The notes: generated by a model not told the origin, from the letters alone. Positions 18,600-27,409 are shown, counted from the first letter of the stretch. The stretch: DNA of 64,000 bases from Ectothiorhodospira shaposhnikovii (GCF_016584105.1 NZ_NRSM01000004.1:110688-174687), one strand, 5' to 3'. Numbers and translations are program-made.

Positions 18600-19544
18600 A
18601 TGAATTCATCTTTTCACAACCGTTTATCAAAGAACCTTCGCCACTGGTCAAAATGGGCCCGACGGCGGGGCATCGAATGCTTCCGGGTCTATGACCGGGA
18701 TATCCCGGAGTTTCCCGTGGCGGTGGACGTGTACGCGGGAATGCCTCATGTGCAGGTCTACGAAACCCGCTGGGAAGCGGATGATGCAGCCTATGGCACC
18801 TGGGTGGACGGGGTCCGCGAGACGGTGGGTGCCGTTTTCGGGCTGTCGCCGCAGGCGCTGGCGATGAAGGTCAGACGGCGCCAGAAAGGGACCGAGCAGT
18901 ACGAGAAGACCGGGCAGGAAGGTGATGAGCTGATCGTGTCGGAGGATGGACTGAGGTTCTCAGTGAACCTGCATGCCTATCTGGATACGGGGCTGTTCCT
19001 GGATCATCGCCAAACCCGGGCGATGGTGCGGGAACGCAGCGAGGGCAAGCGGTTTTTGAATCTGTTTGCCTATACCGGGAGCTTTTCAGTACATGCGGCG
19101 GCGGGTGGCGCCCTGGAGAGCCTGACCCTGGATCTGTCGCGGACCTATCAGGAGTGGTCGTTGCGGAATTTCCAGCTCAACGGGCTGGATCTTCAGCGTC
19201 ACCGGCTGGAGCGGGTGGACGTGATGCAGTGGCTGGAGGATGCGCCGCGCCTGGGCCGGCGTTATGACCTGATCGTGATGGACCCGCCCTCTTTTTCCAA
19301 TTCCAAGAAGATGACGGCGACCCTGGATGTGCAGCGGGATCATGCCTGGATGATCAACCGCTGCCTGGGTCTGCTTTCGGCCCGGGGGGAGCTGTTCTTT
19401 TCCAACAACCGGCGGGGTTTCAAGCTCTATGAGGACGAGTTGTCCCCCTGCCAAGTGGAGGAGATCACCCGTCACACAGTGCCCGAGGATTTCGGTCGCG
19501 GCCGACCGCACCGATGCTGGATCATCCGGCGGTTGGAGGATTAG
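18600..19544 (+). CDS. RlmK-like class I SAM-dependent rRNA methyltransferase
   Basis: This 314-residue methyltransferase resembles the C-terminal (RlmK) half of RlmKL, which makes m7G2069 in 23S rRNA. The start NRLSKNLRHWSKWARRRGIE is the typical beginning of that half. SAM-binding motif I is NLFAYTGSFSVHAA and the catalytic-type motif is VMDPPSFSNSKKM. A THUMP/RlmL half is absent, so it is a stand-alone enzyme or the other half lies elsewhere. Its target is inferred from family similarity. It diverges from the NIT-EAL gene and converges on, overlapping by 4 bp, the HerA-like gene. Confidence 0.85.
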   Translation: MNSSFHNRLSKNLRHWSKWARRRGIECFRVYDRDIPEFPVAVDVYAGMPHVQVYETRWEADDAAYGTWVDGVRETVGAVFGLSPQALAMKVRRRQKGTEQYEKTGQEGDELIVSEDGLRFSVNLHAYLDTGLFLDHRQTRAMVRERSEGKRFLNLFAYTGSFSVHAAAGGALESLTLDLSRTYQEWSLRNFQLNGLDLQRHRLERVDVMQWLEDAPRLGRRYDLIVMDPPSFSNSKKMTATLDVQRDHAWMINRCLGLLSARGELFFSNNRRGFKLYEDELSPCQVEEITRHTVPEDFGRGRPHRCWIIRRLED

Positions 19545-21025
19545 CGCCGCTTCCCCGTCAGCGAACCCAGCAGGCCCCGCACGATCTGGCGCCCGATCTG
19601 GGTGCCCACCGCCCGGGCGGTGCTCTTGGCAGTGGCCGCGAGCACGCTGTCGCCCCGCCGGGATGCGCCGCCACCACTGCCGCGACGACTGCGCGCCGCC
19701 TGCTGGGTGGTGACCGTTGTGGTGGGTTCGCTCAGGGCCGCTTCCGCCTGTCGCTGCAGGATTTCATAGGCCGATTCCCGATCCACCGGGGTGTCGTAGA
19801 CACCCGCCAGGGGCGAGGCCTGGATCCGCTCACGACGCTCCGCGTCGCTCAGCGGCCCCATGCGGCTGGCGGGAGGACGAATCAGGGTAAGCTCCACCGG
19901 CGTGGGCTGGCCCCGCTCGTCCAGCACCGATACCAAAGCCGAACCGGTGCTCAGCTCCATGATCACCGCCTCCGTATTCAGGCCCGGCTTGGCCCGGAAG
20001 GTCTGGGCCGCCGCCTTCACCGCCTTCTGATCCCGGGGGGTAAAGGCCCGCAGGGCATGCTGGATACGGTTGCCCAGCTGCCCCAGCACCGGCTCGGGCA
20101 GATCCAGGGGATTCTGGGTGACGAAATACACCCCCACCCCCTTGGAACGGATCAGCCGCACCACCTGCTCGATGCGGTCGGTCAGGGACTTGGGAGCATC
20201 CTTGAATAGCAGGTGGGCCTCGTCGAAGAACAGGACGAAACGGGGCTTGTCCGCGTCGCCCACCTCCGGCAACTGCTCGAACAGCTCCGACAACAGCCAC
20301 AGCAGCAGGGTGGAGTACACCAGGGGACTGGCCCGGTACAGACGCTCCGCATACAGGATGTTGACCACGCCCCGCCCCTGCTCGTCGGTCTGCAGGAAAT
20401 CCTCCAGGGTCACCGCCGGCTCACCGAAGAACTGCTCCGCGCCCTGGGACTCCAGGGTGAGCAGGCTGCGCTGAATGGCCCCCAAGCTGGCGGGGGCGAT
20501 GTTGCCGTAGGTACGGCTCAGGGTCTGACGCTGTTCTCCCACCCAGTTGACCATGGCGCGCAGGTCTTTCAGGTCCAGCAGCAGCCAGCCGTTGTCGTCG
20601 GCCACCCGGAAGACAAGCTGCATCAGCCCGCTCTGGGTCTCGTTGAGGTTCATCAGCCGGCTGAGCAGGGTGGGTCCCAGGTCGGCAATGGTCAGGCGCA
20701 GGGGATGACCCTGTTCGCCGAATACATCCCAGAACACAGTGGGGGCGCCGTGCATTTCCAGATCGTCCAGGCCCACCTGCCCTGCCCGTTCCCGTACCCG
20801 GTCATTCATCTGGCCGGGGGCGGCGATGCCGGAAAAGTCACCCTTGATGTCCGGCACGAACACCGGCACACCCAGGTCCGAAAAGGACTGGGCCAGTGTC
20901 TGCAGGGTGATGGTCTTGCCGGTACCGGTGGCGCCGGCGATGAGGCCGTGGCGATTGGCCATGCGCGGGGTGATGGCCACCGGGTGGCCGTCCGCGGCAC
21001 CGATCAGCAGGGGATGTGCGTTCAA
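19541..21025 (-). CDS. HerA-like ATPase (DUF853/YjgR family)
   Basis: This 494-residue P-loop ATPase has Walker A GATGTGKT at about 31-38 and Walker B FVLFFDEAHLLF at about 263-274, in the layout of the DUF853/YjgR family. Its role is not established; the fold is related to HerA/FtsK-type DNA translocases. The C-terminal 60 residues are Ser/Arg/Gly rich and basic. The start is a TTG at 21025 with AAGGAG seven bases upstream, and it overlaps the lipocalin stop (TTGA), so it appears translationally coupled to that gene. Confidence 0.88.
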   Translation of the reverse strand: MNAHPLLIGAADGHPVAITPRMANRHGLIAGATGTGKTITLQTLAQSFSDLGVPVFVPDIKGDFSGIAAPGQMNDRVRERAGQVGLDDLEMHGAPTVFWDVFGEQGHPLRLTIADLGPTLLSRLMNLNETQSGLMQLVFRVADDNGWLLLDLKDLRAMVNWVGEQRQTLSRTYGNIAPASLGAIQRSLLTLESQGAEQFFGEPAVTLEDFLQTDEQGRGVVNILYAERLYRASPLVYSTLLLWLLSELFEQLPEVGDADKPRFVLFFDEAHLLFKDAPKSLTDRIEQVVRLIRSKGVGVYFVTQNPLDLPEPVLGQLGNRIQHALRAFTPRDQKAVKAAAQTFRAKPGLNTEAVIMELSTGSALVSVLDERGQPTPVELTLIRPPASRMGPLSDAERRERIQASPLAGVYDTPVDRESAYEILQRQAEAALSEPTTTVTTQQAARSRRGSGGGASRRGDSVLAATAKSTARAVGTQIGRQIVRGLLGSLTGKRR

Positions 21026-21591
21026 GAGCGGTCTCCTTGTTCATGGGTCACGTAGATCAGTCCGTCCACGTCGTAATCCAGTTCCCGGGCCTGCGCGACC
21101 AGCCGCCGGACCACGTCGGGGTCCAGCTCGGGGCTGCGCGCCAGGATCCAGAGATAGGAACGGGTGGGACCGGTCACCATGGCGTATTGATAGTCGTCCT
21201 TGTCCAGGGCAATGATGTTGTAGGCGCCATGAAACGGTCCGAAGAAGGATACCTTGAGGCGGCCCACGGTGGGAGACTCGATGAACCGGGCCACCCCTCT
21301 CGCCTCCCGCCAAACCTCCCGGTCCGGGTGATAGCCCCGGTTGAGCACGCTGATGGCGCCGTCTTCACGCAGTTCGTAATGGGCCGTGACATCGGTCAGG
21401 CGCCGTTCGAAGGAATGATCCAGCCGGGCGATGGAGTACCAGGTACCCAGGTAACGCTCGGCCTCCAGCCCCCGGACCGGCTCCACCCCCTTGGGGAGGC
21501 CGGTGCACCCGGCCAGCAGGAACAGGGCCGTCACGAACAGGCACAGACGCGCCCCCACGGACAGGGTGTTGCGGAAAAGCCAAGGGTTCAT
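21022..21591 (-). CDS. Blc-like outer-membrane lipocalin lipoprotein
   Basis: This 189-residue protein has a lipoprotein signal with the lipobox LLAGC at about residues 25-29 and the lipocalin signature GTWYSIARLDHSFER, followed by the conserved TGPTRSYLWILAR segment. This matches Blc-type bacterial lipocalins, which sit in the outer membrane and bind lipids. It starts in a TGATG overlap with the NTF2-like gene and ends overlapping the herA-like gene. The longer open frame upstream is not needed because the signal peptide begins at this ATG. Confidence 0.92.
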   Translation of the reverse strand: MNPWLFRNTLSVGARLCLFVTALFLLAGCTGLPKGVEPVRGLEAERYLGTWYSIARLDHSFERRLTDVTAHYELREDGAISVLNRGYHPDREVWREARGVARFIESPTVGRLKVSFFGPFHGAYNIIALDKDDYQYAMVTGPTRSYLWILARSPELDPDVVRRLVAQARELDYDVDGLIYVTHEQGDRS

Positions 21592-21980
21592 CAGTTTGCC
21601 TCGCTTTCGAACAGGATGCGGTAGGGATGGGCGTCGAACAGGGCTTCGATCCTTGCAATGCGCCCTTCCCTGACCTGCGCCCACTGCACCACGTCGACCT
21701 TCATCTTTTCGGAGATCTGGACATGGAACACCATGTAATGGCACACATCGGGGCCATCGACAAACTGCCTGCGGATCTCGATGCGCTGCAGGATGCCGCC
21801 GGTCAGGGACAGGTGTTCGATGAAGCGCCCGGCATCGTCGAACCGATGGATGGGGCTGATGTAACTAAATGAGTGCTCGTCCAGCAAGGCATGCGCGCGG
21901 TCATAGTCATGCCGTTCAATGGCCCGCAGGTAGTGGTTGACCACCGTTTCCGGGGCCGGATTGTCAGGGGATGCCGTCAT
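21591..21980 (-). CDS. NTF2-like (SnoaL-like) domain protein
   Basis: This 129-residue protein looks like the cone-shaped NTF2/SnoaL fold. It has an N-terminal helix pair ETVVNHYLRAIERHDYDRAHALL followed by beta strands ending in VREGRIARIEALFDAHPYR. It has no signal peptide, so it is probably cytoplasmic. The family includes enzymes and ligand-binding proteins, and no substrate can be assigned. It overlaps the lipocalin start by one base and begins 5 bp after the HExxH-containing gene, indicating one operon. Confidence 0.8.
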   Translation of the reverse strand: MTASPDNPAPETVVNHYLRAIERHDYDRAHALLDEHSFSYISPIHRFDDAGRFIEHLSLTGGILQRIEIRRQFVDGPDVCHYMVFHVQISEKMKVDVVQWAQVREGRIARIEALFDAHPYRILFESEAN

Positions 21981-21985
21981 CGGAC

Positions 21986-22678
21986 TCAGGCGACCTCTTG
22001 CAGTACCGGGGTGCGGGACGGCTGATCCACTTCGGCCATGCGCCGTGCCAGGCGATCCCGAGACGCCATGGGATCCTCATCGGCATCATCGCCCGCCGCC
22101 CGACGCTGCTCCGCACCCTCCTCGGCGGCGGCACGCGCCTCTTCCTGACGCTGGGTCCGGGCGTCGCCGCGGGCCTGGGATTCCATCATCCTGGCCTGGG
22201 CCGCCACCCGATAATCCTGCGGTGACGGGTCGGCCGGAGCCATGGCGGCGGCCTGGATCACCCGTGCCTTCTGGATCGCCTCTTCCGGGTCGGCGGGGCG
22301 GGATGTATCAATGGAGACCTCGCCGCCCACCGCGTAGCGACGCCCGTCCGGGCCGGTCTGGTAGTCATAGCTGGCACCACTGGTGACGTAGCGACCGCCG
22401 ACAGCCACATGGGCCTGTTCATGGGCGCGGACGTCGCGATCCCGCTGCTGCAGCTCCCGCAGCATCCGTTCCTCTTCCGGGGTGAGTTCCGTCACGCCTC
22501 GGGGGCGCTCGCGCCCGGTCTCGGCTTCCGCGGTGTCCCGGGTTTCTTCTACCGGACCATCGGGGCCTGCCCGTTCCTCCACTGAATCGAACGCCTCCGG
22601 GGGACGCTGGACATCATCCGGTCGGGCACTGGCCCCGAGGGGGACCGTGGCAGCGCTGAGGGCGTTGTTGATGTACAT
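21986..22678 (-). CDS. SprA-related putative metalloprotease-like protein
   Basis: This 230-residue, very charged protein has a low-complexity N-terminus (Glu/Arg/Pro, to about 60). After it comes the conserved block LTPEEERMLRELQQRDRDVR, immediately followed by HEQAH (86-90, an HExxH motif) and GGRYVTSGASYDYQTGPDGR. This matches the SprA-related family of putative metalloproteases. The C-terminal half is a long Ala/Glu/Arg-rich helix. There is no signal peptide. It is the first gene of the run leading to the HerA-like ATPase. Activity is unproven for the family. Confidence 0.8.
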   Translation of the reverse strand: MYINNALSAATVPLGASARPDDVQRPPEAFDSVEERAGPDGPVEETRDTAEAETGRERPRGVTELTPEEERMLRELQQRDRDVRAHEQAHVAVGGRYVTSGASYDYQTGPDGRRYAVGGEVSIDTSRPADPEEAIQKARVIQAAAMAPADPSPQDYRVAAQARMMESQARGDARTQRQEEARAAAEEGAEQRRAAGDDADEDPMASRDRLARRMAEVDQPSRTPVLQEVA

Positions 22679-22896
22679 GTGAAAGGTCCGGGCGCCGATC
22701 TATATAGGGACGCTAGTTCGGGGGCACCGGGCTGTCAAGGAACAGAGTCCGGCAAGGGCATTAAACCAGATATGTGGCCCATGTCTCGTTCATGTTGTGT
22801 TCAGCCATGCTGGAGGAAACTGTACCCGAGGCTGGAGGAAAGATCATCAATCTCCCCGGCCAGTGTTATGAAACTTCAGCGAGAAGGAGAATGACC

Positions 22897-23226
22897 ATGA
22901 AAACCCTGAACAACAATGTGAGCCGTCGCCGTTTCCTGCAATTCGGGGCCTATGGCCTGGTGGCCGTTCCCGTGATAGGTGCCCTGGGCTGGGCCACCGC
23001 CGCGCAGGCCGCCGACAAGGTGGATGAAAGCTCGGACACCGCTCAGGCCCTGGGCTATCGCCATGATGCCTCCACCGTGGACCATCCCGCCTATGTGGAG
23101 GGCAACAAGTGCGCCAACTGTCTGCTTTACACCGATACCGGTGGTGACTGGGGTCCCTGTGCCGTGTTCCCCGGACAGCAGGTGGCCGCCAAGGGCTGGT
23201 GCACGGCCTGGGTGGCGCGGTCGTAA
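22897..23226 (+). CDS. High-potential iron-sulfur protein (HiPIP), Tat-exported
   Basis: This is a periplasmic [4Fe-4S] electron carrier that typically links the cytochrome bc1 complex to reaction centres or terminal oxidases in purple and related bacteria. The 109-residue precursor has a twin-arginine signal (SRRRFLQF) and a cleavage site near residue 38 (AAQA). The four cluster cysteines are C72, C75, C88 and C102 in the HiPIP pattern (CANC, GPC, GWCTAW). The ATG at 22897 was chosen because AAGGAG lies 7 nt before it; an ATG 6 nt upstream is too close. It is a single-gene unit followed by a large inverted repeat. Confidence 0.95.
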   Translation: MKTLNNNVSRRRFLQFGAYGLVAVPVIGALGWATAAQAADKVDESSDTAQALGYRHDASTVDHPAYVEGNKCANCLLYTDTGGDWGPCAVFPGQQVAAKGWCTAWVARS

Positions 23227-23237
23227 GGCCGCTCTCC

Positions 23238-23285
23238 CCTCACCCCCGACCCGTCTCCCCCCGTGGAAGAGGGGTCGGGGTGAGG
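23238..23285. repeat. Long imperfect inverted repeat downstream of the HiPIP gene
   Basis: CCTCACCCCCGACCC with following TCT (23238 onward) pairs with AGAGGGGTCGGGGTGAGG (23268-23285), leaving a short C-rich loop. No T-run follows. It may terminate HiPIP transcription or be an intergenic palindrome of the REP kind. Confidence 0.55.
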
Positions 23286-23356
23286 AAGCGAGCCGCAACG
23301 GGTTTCAGGGGAAACCAAAATTGACCAATCCCAAGGGTGGTTCCACACGCTGAATC

Positions 23357-23427
23357 ATGTAGACTTCCGGGCTGTCTGCCCGCCTATCCGGCCTGCCGGA
23401 CAGTGGGTGTGGCCCCAATGTCTACAT
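23357..23427 (+). promoter_or_regulatory. Candidate structured leader of the ior operon
   Basis: ATGTAGAC (23357-23364) and GTCTACAT (23420-23427) are perfect 8-base complements that could close a stem. Inside lie two short GC hairpins: CGGGC-TGTCT-GCCCG (23368-23382) and CCGGC-CT-GCCGG (23388-23399). A weaker third, GGG...CCC, lies near 23405-23415. The outer stem ends 13 bases before the iorA start, so folding could affect translation. Alternatively the two arms could be a repressor's half-sites. An 8-base inverted repeat at this distance can also occur by chance. Confidence 0.35.
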
Positions 23428-23440
23428 AGAGCAGCTAACC

Positions 23441-25072
23441 ATGGCATCGACCGAACGTCTTTTGTTGAGCGGCAACGAGGCTGTCGCGCTGGCCTCCCTG
23501 CACGCCGGTGTACGCCTCGGAACCGGATACCCGGGCACCCCCTCCACCGAGATCCTGGAAGCCTTCTCCCTGATCGGCGGACCCGCCCAATGGTCCCCCA
23601 ACGAGAAGGTGGCCCTGGAAGTGGCCCTGGGCGTCTCCTTTGCCGGCGGCCGCACCCTGGTCACGATGAAGCACGTGGGCGTGAACGTGGCCGCCGACCC
23701 CCTGTTCACCGCCGCCTACATCGACCTGACCGGCGGCCTGGTGCTGATCTCCGCCGATGATCCGGGCATGGCGTCCAGCCAGAACGAGCAGGACAACCGC
23801 CACTATGCCCGCGCCGCCATCGTGCCCATGCTGGAGCCCTCCGATTCCCAGGAGGCCTACGACTTCACCCTGGCCGCCTTCGAGCTCTCCGAGCGCTGGC
23901 GCGTCCCGGTGATCCTGCGCATGACCACCCGCATCTGTCACGCCAAGACCGAAGTGATTCCGGGTGAACCCCGGCCGTCCGACATGGAACCCCATTTCGA
24001 GCGTGACATCCCCGGCCGCGTGATGATCCCCGCCTATGCCCGTCCGGCGCACCACAAGGTCCGCGCCAAGATGGAAGAAATCGCCCGCTGGAACGAAGAG
24101 AGCGGTCTGAACCGCATCTATCCCGGCGACAAGTCCCTGGGCATCATTGCCTCGGGCATCTCGGTGATGCATGCCCGCGAGGCTGCCCCCGACGCCACCG
24201 TGCTGGCCCTGGGGCTGACCTGGCCGCTGCCCATGCAGATGATCACCGACTTCGTCAACAGCGTGGACCGCTGCATCGTCATCGAGGAAGGGGATCACCT
24301 GCTGTACGAAGCCCTCACTGTGGCCGGACTGAGGGTGGAAGGCAAGCCGGAGATGTACCGCTTCAGTGAACTGAACGTGTCCCGGGTGCGCCGCATCATT
24401 GCCGGCGATGTGAGCCCCGAGGCCCCCCGTCCCCGCGGCAAGCCCCCGGAACTGTGCCAGGGCTGTTCCCACCGAGAGGTGTTCGAGGCACTGAGCCGCC
24501 TGGACTGCATCGTCTCAGGCGACATCGGCTGCTACACCCTGGGCGTGCTGCCCCCGTTCGAGGCCATGGACACCTGCGTGTGCATGGGCGCCGCCATCGG
24601 TGTGGGCCTGGGCCTGCGGCATGTACTGCCCGAGGCCGAGGCCCGGCGGGTGGTCAGCGTCATCGGGGATTCCACCTTCGTGCACTCCGGTCTGACCGGC
24701 ATCGCCGAGATGGTGTACAACCCGCCGCCCACCGGCCATGTGGTCCTGATCGTGGACAACAGCACCACCGCCATGACCGGTCGCCAGGAACATCCGGGGA
24801 CCGGCCGCAGCCTGAACCATGAGCCGACCAACAGGATGGACTTCGTGGCCGTGTGCAAGGCCATGGGCGTGAAAAACGTCGAGGTGGTGGACCCGCAGAA
24901 GGATGAAGCGAAGTTCGAGGAGGTCCTCAAGGACATGATGGCCCGGGACGAGTTGTCCGTGCTGATCGCCGAGCGGCCCTGCATCCTGGCGGCGCCGCTG
25001 ATCCGCAAGCTGGAAAAGGCCGAGGAAGAGAAGCGTTGCGCCGGAAGCTGCGCGGCCGCGCCGGTGGAATGA
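23441..25072 (+). CDS. iorA: Indolepyruvate:ferredoxin oxidoreductase alpha subunit-like (IorA)
   Basis: The alpha subunit of this family carries the pyrimidine and TPP-binding domains and interconverts aryl pyruvates and arylacetyl-CoA with ferredoxin. The 543-residue protein has the N-terminal family signature (LLSGNEAVALASL, GTGYPGTPSTEI), a central ELCQGCSHREVF and the TPP-binding region GDIGCYTLG...MGAAIGVGLG with VIGDSTFVHSG and VDNSTTAMTGRQEHPG. Unlike the classical protein, the C-terminus stops after a CAGSC motif and has no two-cluster ferredoxin domain, so electrons must pass by another route. It is followed by iorB after 30 bp. Confidence 0.88.
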   Translation: MASTERLLLSGNEAVALASLHAGVRLGTGYPGTPSTEILEAFSLIGGPAQWSPNEKVALEVALGVSFAGGRTLVTMKHVGVNVAADPLFTAAYIDLTGGLVLISADDPGMASSQNEQDNRHYARAAIVPMLEPSDSQEAYDFTLAAFELSERWRVPVILRMTTRICHAKTEVIPGEPRPSDMEPHFERDIPGRVMIPAYARPAHHKVRAKMEEIARWNEESGLNRIYPGDKSLGIIASGISVMHAREAAPDATVLALGLTWPLPMQMITDFVNSVDRCIVIEEGDHLLYEALTVAGLRVEGKPEMYRFSELNVSRVRRIIAGDVSPEAPRPRGKPPELCQGCSHREVFEALSRLDCIVSGDIGCYTLGVLPPFEAMDTCVCMGAAIGVGLGLRHVLPEAEARRVVSVIGDSTFVHSGLTGIAEMVYNPPPTGHVVLIVDNSTTAMTGRQEHPGTGRSLNHEPTNRMDFVAVCKAMGVKNVEVVDPQKDEAKFEEVLKDMMARDELSVLIAERPCILAAPLIRKLEKAEEEKRCAGSCAAAPVE

Positions 25073-25102
25073 CCCATCCAACGAATCTTTAGGGGATCAT
25101 CA

Positions 25103-25609
25103 ATGGCAGTTACCAACGTAGTGCTGGCCGGCCTGGGCGGACAGGGCGTGGTCAAGGCATCCGACCTGCTCTCCACCACCGCTTTCTCCAGCGGGTTGCA
25201 GGTCAAGAAGAGTGAAGTCCACGGTATGAGCCAGCGTGGCGGCTCCGTCACCACAGACGTGCGCTTCGGCAAACAGGTTCTCAGCCCCATGGTGCCCATG
25301 GGCGAGGCGGATTTCCTGATGGTGTTCGAATCCAGTCAGGTGGACATCAACCTGGGCTGGCTGCGTCCCGGCGGCGTCCTGATCACCCCGGACCTGATCC
25401 CGGAAGGTGAACTGAAGAACCGCAAGAGCCTGAATGTGGCCCTGCTGGGTGCCGCATCCATGGTGATGGACTTCTCCGAACAGGAATGGGTGGCGGCCAT
25501 CCATCACTGTTTCCCGCCCAAGCTCCATGCCGTCAATGAGCACGCCTTTGCCCTGGGGCGCAAACTGGGGGCGGAACTGTCCCGCCCGGAAGTGATTGAG
25601 GGGGTTTGA
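25103..25609 (+). CDS. iorB: Indolepyruvate oxidoreductase beta (gamma-type) subunit (IorB)
   Basis: This is the small partner subunit of IorA. The 168-residue protein shows the 2-oxoacid oxidoreductase gamma-domain signature GLGGQGVVKASDLLS and the conserved SEVHGMSQRGGSVTTDVRFG, which contributes to CoA binding and subunit contacts. Its TGA is immediately followed by the paaK ATG with no spacer, so the two are tightly coupled. Confidence 0.92.
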   Translation: MAVTNVVLAGLGGQGVVKASDLLSTTAFSSGLQVKKSEVHGMSQRGGSVTTDVRFGKQVLSPMVPMGEADFLMVFESSQVDINLGWLRPGGVLITPDLIPEGELKNRKSLNVALLGAASMVMDFSEQEWVAAIHHCFPPKLHAVNEHAFALGRKLGAELSRPEVIEGV

Positions 25610-26944
25610 ATGCTGACCGAACGCTGGAATGACGTGGAGGGTGGATTCCACCCCGCCAGTGCACCCGACTATCTGCCCGTGGAACGTCTGCGGGAAGTGC
25701 AGCTACGGCGCCTGCGCGCCGTGGTGACACGCGCCTATGACAACGTGGAACTGTTCCGCTCCCGCATGCAGGAACGGGGACTGACCCCGGCGGACATCAG
25801 GACCCTGGAGGACATCGCTCAACTGCCCTTCACCGTCAAGGTGGACCTGCGCGACACCTATCCCTTCGGCCTGTTCGCCAGCCCCATGAGCGAGATCGTG
25901 CGCCTGCACGCCTCCTCCGGAACCACCGGCAAGCCCATCGTGGTGGCCTACACCCGCGAGGACCTGAACGTCTGGGCCGAAGTGATGACCCGCACCTTCG
26001 CCTCCTGCGGCCTGCACCGGGGTGACATTGTGCAGAATGCCTTCGGCTACGGCCTGTTCACCGGCGGTCTGGGCGCCCACTACGGGGCCGAGGCCCTGGG
26101 GGCAACGGTGATCCCCGTCTCCGGCGGCAACACCGAGCGCCAATTGATGGTGATGAAGGACTTCAACGTCAGCGCCGTCTGCGCCACCCCCAGCTACTTC
26201 ATCCATGTGATCGAACGGGCCCTGGACCTGGGTCTGGACCTGCGGGAACTGCCCCTGCATACCGGCATCTTCGGTGCCGAGCCCTGGAGCGAGGAAATGC
26301 GTCAGCGCATCCAGGAAGGGGCCGGCATCAGGGCCTACGACATCTACGGCCTGTCGGAGATCATCGGCCCCGGGGTGGGCAGCGAGTGCGAGCATCAGGA
26401 CGGCCTGCACATCTTCGAGGATCACTTCTATCCGGAGATCATCGATCCGGAGACCGGCGCGGTACTGCCCGACGGCGAGGAAGGGGAGCTGGTGCTCACC
26501 ACCCTGAGCAAGCAGGCCATGCCCGTCATCCGCTACCGCACCCGTGACATCACCCGCATCATCACCGAGACCTGCGGCTGCGGCCGCAGTCTGCGCCGCA
26601 TCCGTCGCGTGGGACGCCGCTCGGATGACATGTTCATCATCCGCGGTGTAAACGTGTTCCCGTCCCAGGTGGAAGCGGCGCTGCTGGCGGTGGAAGGCAC
26701 CCTGCCCCACTACCAGATCATCCTCACCCGCGACCACGGTCTGGACCAGATGGCGGTGGAAGTGGAAGTGACGCCCGAAGTCTTCAGCGACAAGGTCCGC
26801 GCCCTGGAGGATGTCCGCGCCGAACTGGCCAAGGCCATCGAGCAGATCATCGGCATCCGCGTGGCCCTGCGCCTGGTGGAACCCCGTACCATCGCCCGCA
26901 GTGAAGGCAAGGCCAAGCGGGTGATCGACAAGCGTGCCATCTAG
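25610..26944 (+). CDS. paaK: Phenylacetate-CoA ligase
   Basis: This adenylate-forming enzyme activates phenylacetate (or a related aryl acid) with ATP and CoA. The 444-residue protein has the PaaK-type adenylate loop LHASSGTTGKPIVVAYT, the YGLSEIIGPGVGSEC segment and the C-terminal domain with RGVNVFPSQVE. It sits directly after iorB with no gap. The other phenylacetate-catabolic genes (paaABCDE and so on) are not in the window, so a link to the Ior reaction is more plausible than to the aerobic Paa pathway. Confidence 0.92.
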   Translation: MLTERWNDVEGGFHPASAPDYLPVERLREVQLRRLRAVVTRAYDNVELFRSRMQERGLTPADIRTLEDIAQLPFTVKVDLRDTYPFGLFASPMSEIVRLHASSGTTGKPIVVAYTREDLNVWAEVMTRTFASCGLHRGDIVQNAFGYGLFTGGLGAHYGAEALGATVIPVSGGNTERQLMVMKDFNVSAVCATPSYFIHVIERALDLGLDLRELPLHTGIFGAEPWSEEMRQRIQEGAGIRAYDIYGLSEIIGPGVGSECEHQDGLHIFEDHFYPEIIDPETGAVLPDGEEGELVLTTLSKQAMPVIRYRTRDITRIITETCGCGRSLRRIRRVGRRSDDMFIIRGVNVFPSQVEAALLAVEGTLPHYQIILTRDHGLDQMAVEVEVTPEVFSDKVRALEDVRAELAKAIEQIIGIRVALRLVEPRTIARSEGKAKRVIDKRAI

Positions 26945-26971
26945 CCGGTCCGCATCAAGGAGTATCGTTAC

Positions 26972-27409
26972 ATGAAGCTGCAACAGCTTTCCGTGTTTCT
27001 GGAGAACCGTCCCGGGCATCTGGCGGAGCCTCTGGCCCTGCTGTCCCGGGAAGGCATCAATATCCTGAGCCTGTCCCTGGCGGACACCTCGGACTTCGGT
27101 ATCCTGCGCATGATCGTGCGTGACTGGGAGCGGGCCGCGCAGGTGCTCAAGGCCGACGACTGGGTGGTCAAGCTCACCGAAGTGGTGGCGGTGGACGTGG
27201 AGGACCGTCCGGGCGGCCTGGCCGAGGTGCTGCGGGCGGCCGGACGGGCAGAACTCAAGATCGAATACATGTACGCCTTCTCCCTGCGGCGCAACAACCG
27301 GGCCGCCCTGATCTTCCGCTTCGAGGAACCGGACCGGGCCATCGACGTCCTCTCCGCCGCCGGTTGCCATGTAATCGAGGCGGAAGAACTCTTCGCCGCA
27401 GTGGAATAA
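26972..27409 (+). CDS. Tandem ACT-domain protein
   Basis: This 145-residue protein consists of two ACT domains, each opening with a family-like ligand loop: LSVFLENRPGHLAEPLALL and VEDRPGGLAEVLRAAG. ACT domains usually bind amino acids and regulate associated enzymes. Genes of this type are commonly found beside ior and paaK genes, and this one follows paaK after 27 bp with a good AAGGAG site. It is likely a ligand-sensing regulator of the pathway; the ligand is unknown, and an aromatic amino acid is a reasonable guess. Confidence 0.88.
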   Translation: MKLQQLSVFLENRPGHLAEPLALLSREGINILSLSLADTSDFGILRMIVRDWERAAQVLKADDWVVKLTEVVAVDVEDRPGGLAEVLRAAGRAELKIEYMYAFSLRRNNRAALIFRFEEPDRAIDVLSAAGCHVIEAEELFAAVE

